Below, piece after piece: positions 33,904 through 44,928 of a stretch of DNA of 64,000 nucleotides. The stretch spans positions 124,001 through 188,000 of the forward strand of contig JALIZF010001495.1 of NCBI GenBank assembly GCA_029948255.1. Reading direction: 5' to 3'. The stretch comes from Telmatactis stephensoni (lineage: Eukaryota; Cnidaria; Anthozoa; Actiniaria; Isophelliidae). Made by a program: the position numbers and the translations under genes. Every line of letters starts with the position of its first letter. The stretch's first letter is position 1. The notes under the pieces were generated by a model, which did not search any database, had not been told where the DNA came from, and was given only the letters and a program-made list of their open reading frames with translations.

Positions 33904-36900
33904 CTATATATATGTATTGTGACGTGAATGGGAAATGCAAAAAATAAAGTGAACAAAAGTACAGTGACAACATGTGAGTAGGGCTGTCAAAAAGATTTTG
34001 AGTAGCCAGAGAATGAGCTTTGGTAGTAGCTTTTAGCTTTTTTTTAACTATCAGTCCATTTTTTGGTTGTGTGTCAAAACTGCTAAGTGGCCAGTGATAT
34101 TGCTGCAGATGCTTTTTGACAACCCTGTGTGAGCACAATTATGTATGGTGATGATCTATACATTATGGTTTGTCTATTTCATTATTATCCTACTAGTTTG
34201 AATTTTTCAAAGGGAAGTGTTTCTCAGTAGAAATTTGAACAGAAAGTACAAATGTAACCATAGGCAGAACTGAGCCCGAGCTACCTTCAGCTCCAGTGAT
34301 GGGCGATTTCTGCCAACTGCCTGCCTTTATTGGGACACTTTCCTTCCCTTTCCCTCCCCAAGGACAGTTGCAAACTTTTACTGAGAATATGTTTTATGAG
34401 TAGGTAGACTTAAAGTTTGTCCAGAGTTCTCATTCCATGTAAATTTTAGAGTAGACAACTAGGATGTAAAAGAAACTGTCATCTTTCACTGTTCATGACA
34501 CATGGTAAAGCCTTTTTACCATAAAGTAGACAGCTCAAAATTCAACTTAGCCGGTTTTAGCTGGTTGTATGAGACCTTTTTTGACAGTCAGTAGGTTGTG
34601 TTGGGATTAATTTTTAAACAATTCTCAAAGAAATTCAAACCAGTTGGGCAAACCCATAACATATAAACTGTACAGAAAATAAACCAATATGGATATCCAT
34701 GCATGTACATACAACAAACATTATGTGTGATTGAATGATTTACAGAACAATTGATGTGAGTGCAAAGTGATTGCGAATAGCACTTATCATGGTTTAAAAA
34801 CAAACTCGTTGTAATGCTAATTAAAGTACCAACCATTTGAGTCATAATTTTCATAATTTGCTTCGATAAAATATCCAATCAATGTCTTGTTGGAACATGA
34901 ATGACAAAGGTTTGTCATTTGTTTTTACAATTGAAAGACAGGAAAATATAAACACAAGATGTTAATGTTACATAGGTCAAGAAGAAGGGGGACTGCTCCT
35001 AATTTAAGAAGAGTTAGGTGGGACTGTACTTACATCATTAGCATTGTCATAGGAGTCATTGGGATGAGATTTAAGAGGAACTTCTGTCTTGTATGTATCA
35101 TCTGCTTTGTATGGCTTACTAGAACCTGAAATATAACAAATATAAGAAATATATATGGACAGTAAATTTGTACAACATACTCCATTACTAGAAGAACGGA
35201 CATCCAATCAACTCAAATACAGTAACTAAAGCTTTGCTGCAAGGAGCCAACTGTGGCAATTAACCAGGTAGTGAACTGTGTTTTGATAGCATATGTTAGA
35301 TTTATATTTTATTAGTTAATACAATTTTCCCTTGTAAAATACCGATGATTGCATCACAGTGCCTTTGATGATATTATTATGAAACATGCATCTCCAAATT
35401 TGTCATGGTCACACAATTATTATGCGACCATGACAAATTTGGATATGCATTTTGTTGCGTCACTTTCCCAGTCATACAAAATCCACTCTAGAGCAATCAA
35501 GTACAGTTTGGTGTGTAAATTTATTGCAAAAGTATACCTGCTGGTTTCTTTCTCTTGACCATGCAGACAACCAGAACAACAATAATAATGATGAAGATGA
35601 TAGAGAAGACAACCACAATGGCTATGATAGCTCCTGTAGATAATCCTTTATCTGAGGTCCCTCTTTGACCTGCATCAGGACCACCGGTAGGGGTGTCACC
35701 AGTGGGTGTGGGTGTTGGGGTAGGTGTTTGTCCATCAGCTAAAACAAATTAAATCAATGCACATGTTTATCTGTGCCACATCTAGAAAAAGTCTTGTTTC
35801 ATCTGTGTGAGTAACAGTGGCACAAATTGATTTCTGGACCTGCAACAGTTGTTCTGGTCTTGAAATGACAGAAAAAGTGGTTGGCTAAATCCTGACAGTC
35901 AATCTAATGCCATTTCTTATTGCATGTTCTAACTTGCTCCAATATGATGTGACTGACTGTTTCTATGGAAATACCCAACGACATGCAGCTTAGGGACGGA
36001 CCATTAGAAAAGTGATGGGGGGATGGGGAGTTTGGGGTTGGCATAAATTTTTTTTTGGCCACCAAAAGTGGAAATGAATTTTTTTTTCACTTTGGCAGGA
36101 ATATTTTTTTTAAGAAAATGTCCCGGCAGATTTTTTTTTTCAAAATTTTTATGGAAATAAATTTTTTTTTTGCTTTTGCCCCACCCCCCCCCACCCCCAT
36201 CACTTTTCTAATGGTACGTCCCTTAACAGTATTTTAGCCAATCACAAACTTCTTTTCAGAATCAGAAAGATTTCAAGAACACAATTCTGTGAATGTTACA
36301 CAGACAGATTAACAAGAGTTTTTCAATCTCTAAATTAAGTAAACCATCATGTGATTGGCTCAGCTAGTGGTTTGAGGGTCAGACTTAAGCAAAGCCCAAA
36401 ATGACTTGCTTATTCAGTCTGTAGTTTATATAAATCTGAGTAAAATTCCAAAGGTTCGCTGAAAAATTTGCTTTACTTTTTAAGATAATTTGGTTTAAAG
36501 TGATCGAGATGCTTTTTACAATCATTATGTTAACTGTCTACTTCGTTGTAAATATCTAAATCCAGATTAACTTACAGGTAGGGCTGACTAAAGATTTCCT
36601 AACTTGATAACCATCAAATAAGCCATTTTTAATGGCATCTTCTAAAGGTTTTTCTGGGTTTTTGGTGCCTGAATCATAGGTGATCCTCATCTTTGCAACA
36701 ACATTTCCATTTTCATTTCTGAAATAGAGAACACAATAGCCAGATATTAAGCTTACATTAATTACAACTAAAGTAATAACTCATGGATTTGCAATCCACA
36801 AGTTAAAAACCAAGAAATACCAAAATCCATTAACAGATTGAGAATCAAATTTTTCCGAGTCTTCATTTACACTCAATGAAGTAAAAAATACTTTACAGGT

Positions 36901-39900
36901 ATATAGAGTCAACTGTAATGCTTGAATAAGCCCCTATGTCTAAAGGGTCAATTTTTGACAATGGACTGCAGTCCATGTGAGATCTAGTGTTTTATAGGCT
37001 ACAGTTTTATAAAGATGGCTTTAAGTTGTAGGCAGTATTGCATTCGTATTTCAGAATTTTCAATCGGCCCTCTGTTAAAATAAGCACTGCATCCACAAAG
37101 GCCAACCAGGATGGGTGATCAACTCTACTCTTGCTAAGTAATAAAAAGAATTATCAACTTACCTGTATCCTAATACTATACAGGAAGAAACACTTGGCTC
37201 TGAATTTTTGGTGTATTCTTTGAGACACTGAAACAATCAAAAGGAATGCCAAGGTGAAGATTTATCACCAATATTAGCAAAGTAATTTACAGGGAACCCT
37301 GCACAGGCTTTAAGCCTGCATAAGTGGAGCATCATACATAAAAGGCAAAAAACAATCTAGGAGAAACCCAACTTTGGCTTATATTTTAGATGTACTTAAT
37401 ACATTGGGCCCACAGTAATTGGTTACACTGTTGTGGTGTCCCTGCCTTATATGTATTTTTTTGTTTACTAAGGCAAAGCTCAATAAACATAAACATAAAC
37501 ATGTATATCAACAAAACATATCTGATAGTTTTCTTCAGAGATTTGACATATTTTTTAAGTGATGGGAGATTTTTATGTGGATCAAGAACCAAAACAAAAT
37601 GGTAAACCTTCGTAGCCTCTTCAGAAATGTTTGAATGTGATGTCACTTGTGACACAAGCCAAGCTTAACAGAAGAAAAACAGTCCATGGTTACTGGGTAT
37701 GTCTGTGTGGTTAACTTATTAGGATTATAAACACAAATATATAAAGTGGAGATCAAATCTGATTACTTCAAAAAACACTCAAACAAGACATTGTCTGGAG
37801 CCACGCTTTTGAGAGGTCTATAATTCGATTGCAGCCAGGTTTTCCTTGTCATTTTATGTTTTGTCAGAGACGAAGTGTTTACTTGTCCAGCAGTGGCTAT
37901 TCAACTTTAAAAATATTCTATGCTGAATAATGATGCAAAAAGAAAACTATTGACTTGGAATGAGTATTTTCTTGCTGTGTGGTCCAATTTCAGATGACAA
38001 TTGTGACACCACTGTTCCAGCAGATCCAATGTCATTCTCAGCACATGTATACATGTACTTACATGTACTCAATTCTATGAGTTATCTCAAAAAAACAAAA
38101 CAAAAACAAAACAAATCAAACAAACAAACAAACAAACCCAACCCTATGTGGCTCTGCAAAACTTTGAATTGAAACAAGTTTTTGTTGCGAAGATATTGCT
38201 ATTTTTACTGCTCATTCTTTAGAAAGAAATGTATAGCACTTTGTGGTTGGTGTCACTCTGCGGGTCACCAAAATATCAGCAGATTTCACATCCCTCAGTA
38301 AATTCAATTTTATATATCTTTGTAAAGAGCAAGTAAAGCTTCATATACATGTCCAAGAAATTTTCAGCCCAAAGATAATTTTTGCAAAGATATTGACAAT
38401 TTCCCAAACTCATTCTTTAGTAAGAAATGTATGTCATTGCCACTGAAATATGAATTGGCAAAATCATATAAAAATAACAGTTAAGGTGATGCGATAGAAA
38501 TTCAGGACCAAGGCATTCAACCTTGACAAACTTTCGGTCACAACTTGTTAGAATTGCATTCATTTTCTTTTAAGAACTTACTCCAATTATTATATGTTTA
38601 TAAAACATTGAAAATAGTTGAAAATCTTGGATGCACTTTAATGCTAGAATTGGAAAAATTCTGCAGTGAACTGCTTTTTCAAAGCTAGAAACAATAAAAC
38701 ATAACATAAAATAAACACAACATAGACCAGGAGAAACAAATTTTACAAAGTGCAATATCCTGCATGAGCACTTGAAACCAGATTTCTTGAGCTTTTGTCT
38801 TGAATGCAAATCAGATGCATTTCAAGTATTTGCACATCATAATTTGCGCACTAACCCTTTCCAAAAACACTGTAAAACACCTAGCATCTTTTGGTGTAGG
38901 TCTGCTATATTGCACTGTGTGTACAGAGATGGGTGTGTGTACAGAGATGGGTGTTTCATTTATGAGCCATATCAATCAGCTGGGGTGAAGGCCATTTTTT
39001 CTTTAATTTTGGTCAACTGTTCAATTTCTCTTAAATTGGACACTTGAAATTGGACAGTTTCCCAAAAAATAATGATATGTGCTGATAATCTTGGGTGTAG
39101 AGGCAACTATATAATTAATACATGTAAGTAACAGGACTCCATGTTTGTTCAATTTGAAAATAATTAATTGAAAAAATTCCCCCAACTGCCAAATTGGACT
39201 CACCCTGCAGCCTTGTACAATTTTGGCAGTCCTTGGAATTTTTCTTTGTCCAATTATTTCCAAAATGAACAGCCATTACATATAGAAATTGACCACAATT
39301 TATGTCTGGAAGGACTTACTGCAAGTTCAAGGTTCTTCTTTGTGTTTTGGTATTTGGGAGAGTTTTTATTTGTATAGTCATCTAACCAAGTTAGATTAGT
39401 TATCTCAATAGCCAAATTATCATTGGTAGTACATCCACTCCCACCTGAAATTACAATAATTACTCATTACAAACCTTGCTGAACTAGGAATTGAAAAACT
39501 AAATTAAACTGGACACCAGGTACTGTTTGGTGTTTACTTGGGCTACCTGAAGGTGTCTAGGGTGTAGAGGGTGTGGGCGACCTGTGGAATCACAAGGCAG
39601 GATGTAGAAACAGATTTCATGGCACATTAATAGACCCTTAAGAATCTTCTCCAATGACCATGGGATTGAAGAAATAGAAAATGTGCTCACATGCCTGATT
39701 GCAGATTTAGAGTATGTGGGGATTGGTCAGAACATGAGAGAAGTGTTAAAAGAAGCACGAGGTGTAGCCAACACTCAACGCTTCTTGAGTGTTCTGATCC
39801 ATCCCCAAGTGCTCTAAATCTGCACACAGCACAGTGGGCAAGTTTTCTATTTCTTTTATAAAATACAAGATTGTTTTCAAGCACATTATTTTAGTGTTCT

Positions 39901-42900
39901 GATTTACACTGACCAAAAATGTGAAAAGTGTACACACTTGCTGTGTGCAGATTTAGAGTTTGCAGTACGCATGTCCAGGGTTATCTTTCATTAATTAGCA
40001 CCATTTCATCATCATCATCATCATGCACCAGACAGATAAAAATTTAATGGGATTAATTTCATACCATGACAGATGGTAAGTGAAAATGTTTTATTTTTGT
40101 GGTTACGTACTCCCGTCTAAAGGACGGAGTACCACTATGCTATGGCGCGATGTAAGCAAGGGTGGAAGTCTGTAACACCCGAACAACCGACTCTTTTCCG
40201 AGATCGGTCCGATCTTCCGATGCCAAATACAAACTGAACATTATAGCTTGAAATACCATTGACTAGAAGCACTCCCAGACATGTCCAATTCAATACACAC
40301 GGTTGTTTAAAGCAGAAGCCTTTCAGATCATTAAATTCCTAGTATTAGCGCAAGCTATTTCAGGAGTAAAACCATCGAAGTACCGCAGCAAGTTTAGCCA
40401 TGACTTACGCAATAGAATATCTTATTAATTACCATCGATACTGACGAGTAAAAACCTTCGGCTGAATGCTGGACTTTGTACATCGTTGTCAAGCAACAAA
40501 AATCTTTCAAGTCCAACATCAAAGTCAACTAAGCTTTTAGTGTTCGTTACTACTCTATCATCACTGACAAGAGTCAAAGTAGATAAACTAATGATTAAAA
40601 GGCATTTTGAAAGCGGCCGTTGCGTCCCGAGCGCCGTGAAGGCCATCGAGTCCGCTAGCCGAAAACAGCAGCAAAACGGCGTATTGAGTTAGTTTATTGG
40701 CTTAGTACTTTATGAAGCAGTTTCTTTTATATTTATAGCGACATTTTACTACAGAGAGAAGCATTTTTGCATTGTTTTGTAACCACACATTGACAATAAA
40801 TACACAAAATTCACCATTTGAAGACGTGTAACTTCTGGATGGTCGAGTGGATGTGCCATGGCTTCACAAGCGAAAGGTCCGGAGTTCGAGCCACAGCCAC
40901 GTCGGTAATATTTTTTTTTGTGCTTTTTTCCTTTTTCACCATTTTTTTTTTCTTTTACAGCTAATGATTATATTTTCGCTAAATGAATTATTGATTAATT
41001 GATTTAGATTTTTGTCTTCAAATGAAAACTTGTTATTTTACCCAAATATATATTGTTTGGGCTTCCTGTGGTCTTTTTGTAGCTAGACAGTACAACTATG
41101 CTATCGCGGGATATGGATGTAAGCAAGAAAGGAAGTCTGTAATATTGTTTCTTTGGAATAAAAGAAACTTTTCGTATTAGCATTATTACTCGTGCCCAGG
41201 CCTTTAGGCCGGGAACGAGTTATAAACTGCAAATGTTTTTTTTTCCTCTTTTCGTCCTGAGAGACTTCTGATTGGTTAAGAACGTAAAAACAATGCCCTT
41301 CATTCATCACCTTTGAGCGAACGCAATCCAGGAACTTTAGGAATGCAAGATGGCCGACTACAAAGAAAATAGCTTTCAGAGACAGGCTTTTCATGCAGTA
41401 GAACAATGTAATTTGGAGCTTTTAACTCGAGATATACCTAAGTATATACTTATAAGAGCTTCAGAATGGGCTGTTATTTTGAGCTTCATCTCCAATACTT
41501 TGACCAAATATCGAACTTTAAATGGAGTACTTGAAAGCCGAGGCCCTCGCGATAACGACTGTTTCCTATGAGCTGAAAAACTACGAATTTCTCATCCTAC
41601 ATGTTGCTAAACGAACATACATAGAAGTAAGTCAATTATATTCCTCATTCAAGCATTCAATAGATCTTGAGAGGTTTTTGTACTGAATTTTAATTTAATA
41701 TCGGAATGGCATGAAACTAGATTCCATTGACCTTGTATTTCGCGTTTGGTCACGTAACGCATTTTATTCATATATAAAACATCCGAAACACGAACGAAAA
41801 AATACACGATTTGTTATTGTGTCAAATATGCCGTTGTAGAAGTCTTTACAGCAAACAATTGAGATATATAGTGAAATAAGAAGTTGAATAAACTGGTATA
41901 TTTTTGCATGTTGGAGATATCTAATACCCATGCATGATAATAGAAAAGCTGTTGACAGACAAACCGACTAATCAAGGTATTTTTTAGTTTAAAAGTTAGC
42001 CGATTAAAAAAAGGTCATTATGTTACGGTTAGCTATTTCCTGAAATGTTGAAGAATGCGTGAAACGGCTCGGGGAAGAGTACGAATGGAGCCGGTCGTTG
42101 GAGCCTCTCTTAAAAAGGGCTCCAGGGGCACGAGTGAACGCACGTGTGCGTCTAGTTAATTTGAAAAAAAAATTGTGCAAAATTAGTACAAAATCACTAT
42201 ATAAAATTTCTTACAGTGTTCAACGAGAGTGATCGCACTTAACTCGTGAAATTGTACTAGCTACCTAAATAAATGGAAAACAAACGACTTTGTACTATTA
42301 GTACTATTTAGATTTTGTACTTTTTCACGGGTTAAGTGCGATCACTCGAATATATTGAATGCATTCTAATGCTATTTGCAACTAAATATTGCAAAATTTG
42401 GAGTAACCACATGAGCTCTTTGAGCGCCTTTAATTTATTCTAAGATATCCTTGAAGTACTGTATCAGATTGTTGACACTAAAAAATACTAATATTGGCAT
42501 TTTTGCTTCTGTTTCTAGTTGAAGTTTACTGAATTAGAGTAAATAGTCCAACCCACTTTGTTTGATTGATGGAAGTGTTTGCCAATATTGCCCAACAAAA
42601 GTTACCCTGTCATGCGTGTAATGATGAAAATTGCAGCCAAGATTGTGAGTTTCTACAAAGTAAGCTACTATACAACTAGTATACTTACACACTCTATACT
42701 GGAGATAAGCCTCAGCAGTATCTTTATTATATGCATTCTTTGCTGTACACTTGTATACACCAACATTGTTCTTGGTAAATGAATCAATTGTATATGTTTC
42801 ATTACCAGTCAGACTGGCTTGAAGTCCTCCATACTTGCTGATACTCCAAGATATGACAGGCTTTGGTTTGCCAGTAGTAGCAATACATGTGAGTGTGACT

Positions 42901-43977
42901 TTTTTATTGGCTTCATTTATATATTGAGATTCTGGTTTAGTAGTTATCTTTGCTGGTTCTAGAACACAAATACATAGATACTAGTAGAGCTATAGAATGG
43001 TAGAATGCAAGCCTTGATGACACACCTAAAACCAAACCTTTCCACATTTTAACAATTTGTACATAACTTTTCAATAGTAATCATGTAAACTTTCTGTTTC
43101 CCCTACCCTTTCCCCGACAAGCTGTTCAACCCCCCCCCCAAGTGAACATTTGTTGAAATACATGTACAACTTAGCTTACGATATCGATTATTATTATTAT
43201 TTAACATATGCAGATTTAAATCAAAATTTCAAATAACATCATTTGGATAATCATTTAGCTGTTTTAAGAAGTAGTTTTTATTTTGGTTTCAGGTTTTCAT
43301 ATTAAATTTTCTTAAATGAATCTTAGACTTGTTAATTACATGGAGCTACGTGTATATCACAGGATACCTACGGTCTACTACTAGTCTTGTTTCCGAACTT
43401 TTTTCTGGAGGATCAACATTGGTAAGAGTAAGCTGACAGCTGTAGATGTAAACAGTATTTGGTGCTAAAACGTTGACTGCTCCCCCATTTTTATTGTTAC
43501 TTTGACCGATGACGTCTTTGATAGTAAAAGTTCCACTACCTTGATTTCCAGAGTTAATTACAAGGTTATAGTAGGCCAATTCGCCGGTCAGGCTACCTGC
43601 AGGTCCAATTCTATAAATGAGTTGCTTTTCTGTGGCGGCGCGCTCATTTTCTTTGTATCTTTTGATAATAATTGTATTTAAAGCTTCGCTTCCTTCCAAC
43701 TGCCATTTCCATGTCATCGAAACACTTTCATTACCGGGGTAGTACACTACGTGCTTTACAGTCTGTGGTTCTCGCCACCGAAAACCATCTGCAACGAAAA
43801 GCTATGTCAGTTATCACAAAATAATGCAAAATCTTTACATGGTAATCAGGCATCATTAACGATTCGAAAGGCGTCTTCGTAGCAAACCACAGCAAACAAC
43901 CAGAACTTACTTGAACGCTGAAACTCTGCACACATCACCAACAAAACAACAACAAACACTGACAATTCGCCAGCCAT
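33727..43977 (-). CDS. Gene B: V-like/Ig/SEA transmembrane receptor with two ITIM-type motifs (518 aa)
   Basis: Exons in transcript order: 43977-43911 (signal peptide), 43788-43372 (V-like domain), 42958-42689 (Ig), 39444-39320, 37227-37163 and 36718-36576 (together an SEA domain), 35738-35538 (Pro/Thr stalk, TM ~399-423, basic KRKK), 35125-35034, 33903-33727. All junctions are GT/AG and the frame is open throughout. The V-like domain (23-161) has Trp in WKW where the B-strand Cys is expected, and Y-x-C in strand F. The Ig domain (~162-251) is canonical. The SEA domain (~252-362) contains N-L-T-W and G-N-V-V at the usual cleavage position. The tail has VVYADL (Tyr467) and SNYAEV (Tyr492), both fitting the ITIM consensus [S/I/V/L]xYxx[I/V/L], plus other tyrosines. 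Predicted plasma-membrane inhibitory-type receptor. Divergent from gene C. Confidence 0.85.
35382..35452. repeat. Stem-loop in a gene B intron
   Basis: CCAAATTTGTCATGGTC pairs exactly with GACCATGACAAATTTGG across a loop of about 16 bp. Flanking ATGCAT segments extend the stem. Confidence 0.8.
35990..36226. mobile_element. MITE with GGGACGGACCATTAGAAAAG ends and T-tract modules
   Basis: The left end TAGGGACGGACCATTAGAAA pairs with the right end TTTCTAATGGTACGTCCCTT. Inner GATGGGGG and CCCCCATC extend the repeats. The interior has several T8-T10 runs spaced by short unique segments. It sits in the gene B intron between the TM and SEA exons. Confidence 0.8.
38995..39120. repeat. Dispersed repeat shared by gene A and gene B introns
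   Basis: It aligns with about 2404-2515 in gene A: both contain TTCTTTAATTTT, CAATTT, CTTAAATTG.ACACTTGAAATTG and AGAGGCAACTATAT in the same order. Probably a dispersed element, since the flanking sequences differ. Confidence 0.6.
39671..39853. mobile_element. Inverted-repeat element in a gene B intron
   Basis: GAAATAGAAAA at the left and its complement at the right. Inner blocks GCAGATTTAGAG, GGGGATTGGTCAGAACA and GTGTT also pair. About 180 bp, non-coding. Confidence 0.65.
40834..40925 (+). repeat. tRNA-derived SINE fragment in a gene B intron
   Basis: It has A-box-like TGGTCGAGTGGATGTG and B-box-like GGAGTTCGAGCC, then a T-rich tail. A related truncated head (TGGTCGAGTGG) is at about 51454-51510 in gene C. 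Not foldable as a complete tRNA. Confidence 0.6.
41186..42157 (+). mobile_element. ~1-kb repeated element 'ACTCGTGCC', copy 2 (in a gene B intron)
   Basis: Opposite orientation to copies 1 and 3. It starts TTACTCGTGCCCAGGCC and ends GTGTGCGTCTAGTT. The plus-strand frame starts at ATGGCCGAC (41350) and runs 73 codons to a stop at 41571, the longest intact 5' part of the decayed frame. It is more diverged from copies 1 and 3. Confidence 0.85.
42224..42348. mobile_element. Short inverted-repeat element
   Basis: CGAGAGTGATCGCACTTAAC pairs with GTTAAGTGCGATCACTCG, and AAATTGTACTAG pairs loosely with the other arm. It directly follows copy 2 in the gene B intron. Confidence 0.7.
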
Positions 43978-44928
43978 AGTTCTTCTGAAGGTAAAGATTT
44001 GCCTTATAGGTAAGAATAAACGATCGAAAGCGAAGGAAAGTCGTTAATTTCGCTAAAGAACCTCAGAAACGATTCGCTTGAGAAGCGCTTTTATCTGTCA
44101 TCAAACATTCCAAGCATCATAGCGCCCAGTCCTGCGCAATACATAGGCGGAGTGCCTGACAAGCCAGCTTGTTGCCTAGCAACTATTGTTCTAAGCTATT
44201 CGTATAATGTTGTCATGCTTGGAATTCTCAATAACGCGTCAATGTTAATAAATTAGCATATATGACTCAAACCTAAATTCGTACATTTCTCATTAGATCA
44301 CAATATTTTTAGAATTTTAACAATGAAAATGACTAATGGAAATTTAATCACATCGAAAAATAAAGTATTTCACGGATATTTCGATGGTTTGTGCTTTTTA
44401 CAGATTCTATTGTCTACGTTGTTGAGAAATTGTTGATGTTTTTTTTCGAGTAGAAGCGTCTTTTCACCGATTCATATAAGCAAACTACTAAAATAAAATA
44501 TTTCACAGACGATTTGATTTACTCGTTTAATTTTTTTCTGTAATTATTTTTTGAATGAATAAAATTCCATTAAAATTCGAATGTCGCTGTGTAACTGATT
44601 TGCATATTATTTTATTTACTCGACCGAAACCGGATGTACCAACGGATTGAAAGGACTTCTAACTGTGTTGACTGAAAGCCTGACTGGCGAACCGTGTTTA
44701 GATTCTCTTACTTTTCTTTCTTTTGAAAGGCTTTATACACAATCAATTCTCATTATAAGTCAACAAAATTTATTTCCAAGATGTTATTGCACAAGAAAAT
44801 CAGTCATGTCTTCGACATCGAAACTACACGAATGCAGAGTGATTGCTAGTACGAAAGCGGAAAATGACAACCAGAAAAAGACATCAAAACATGGCTTGCA
44901 GCTAGAATCAATAATATAACGAGTGTAT
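43978..44928. promoter_or_regulatory. Shared divergent promoter region of genes B and C
   Basis: The two start codons are about 950 bp apart on opposite strands, so both promoters and 5' UTRs must lie here unless further non-coding exons exist upstream. An octamer-like ATTTGCAT is at 44598-44605. No clear TATA box was assigned. Regulation cannot be read from this sequence alone. Confidence 0.5.

Noticed and set aside
34588..34878. 96-codon minus-strand frame with Cys and aromatic residues
   Set aside because: It sits in the last gene B intron between well-supported exons, has no clear domain, and its length is within chance for AT-rich DNA.
40108..41140. A further ~1-kb element bounded by a direct repeat of about 60 bp (about 40110 and 41080)
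   Set aside because: The two blocks resemble each other (CTATGCTAT...GGAAGTCTGTAA), but the interior could not be tied to a known structure and the boundaries are unclear.
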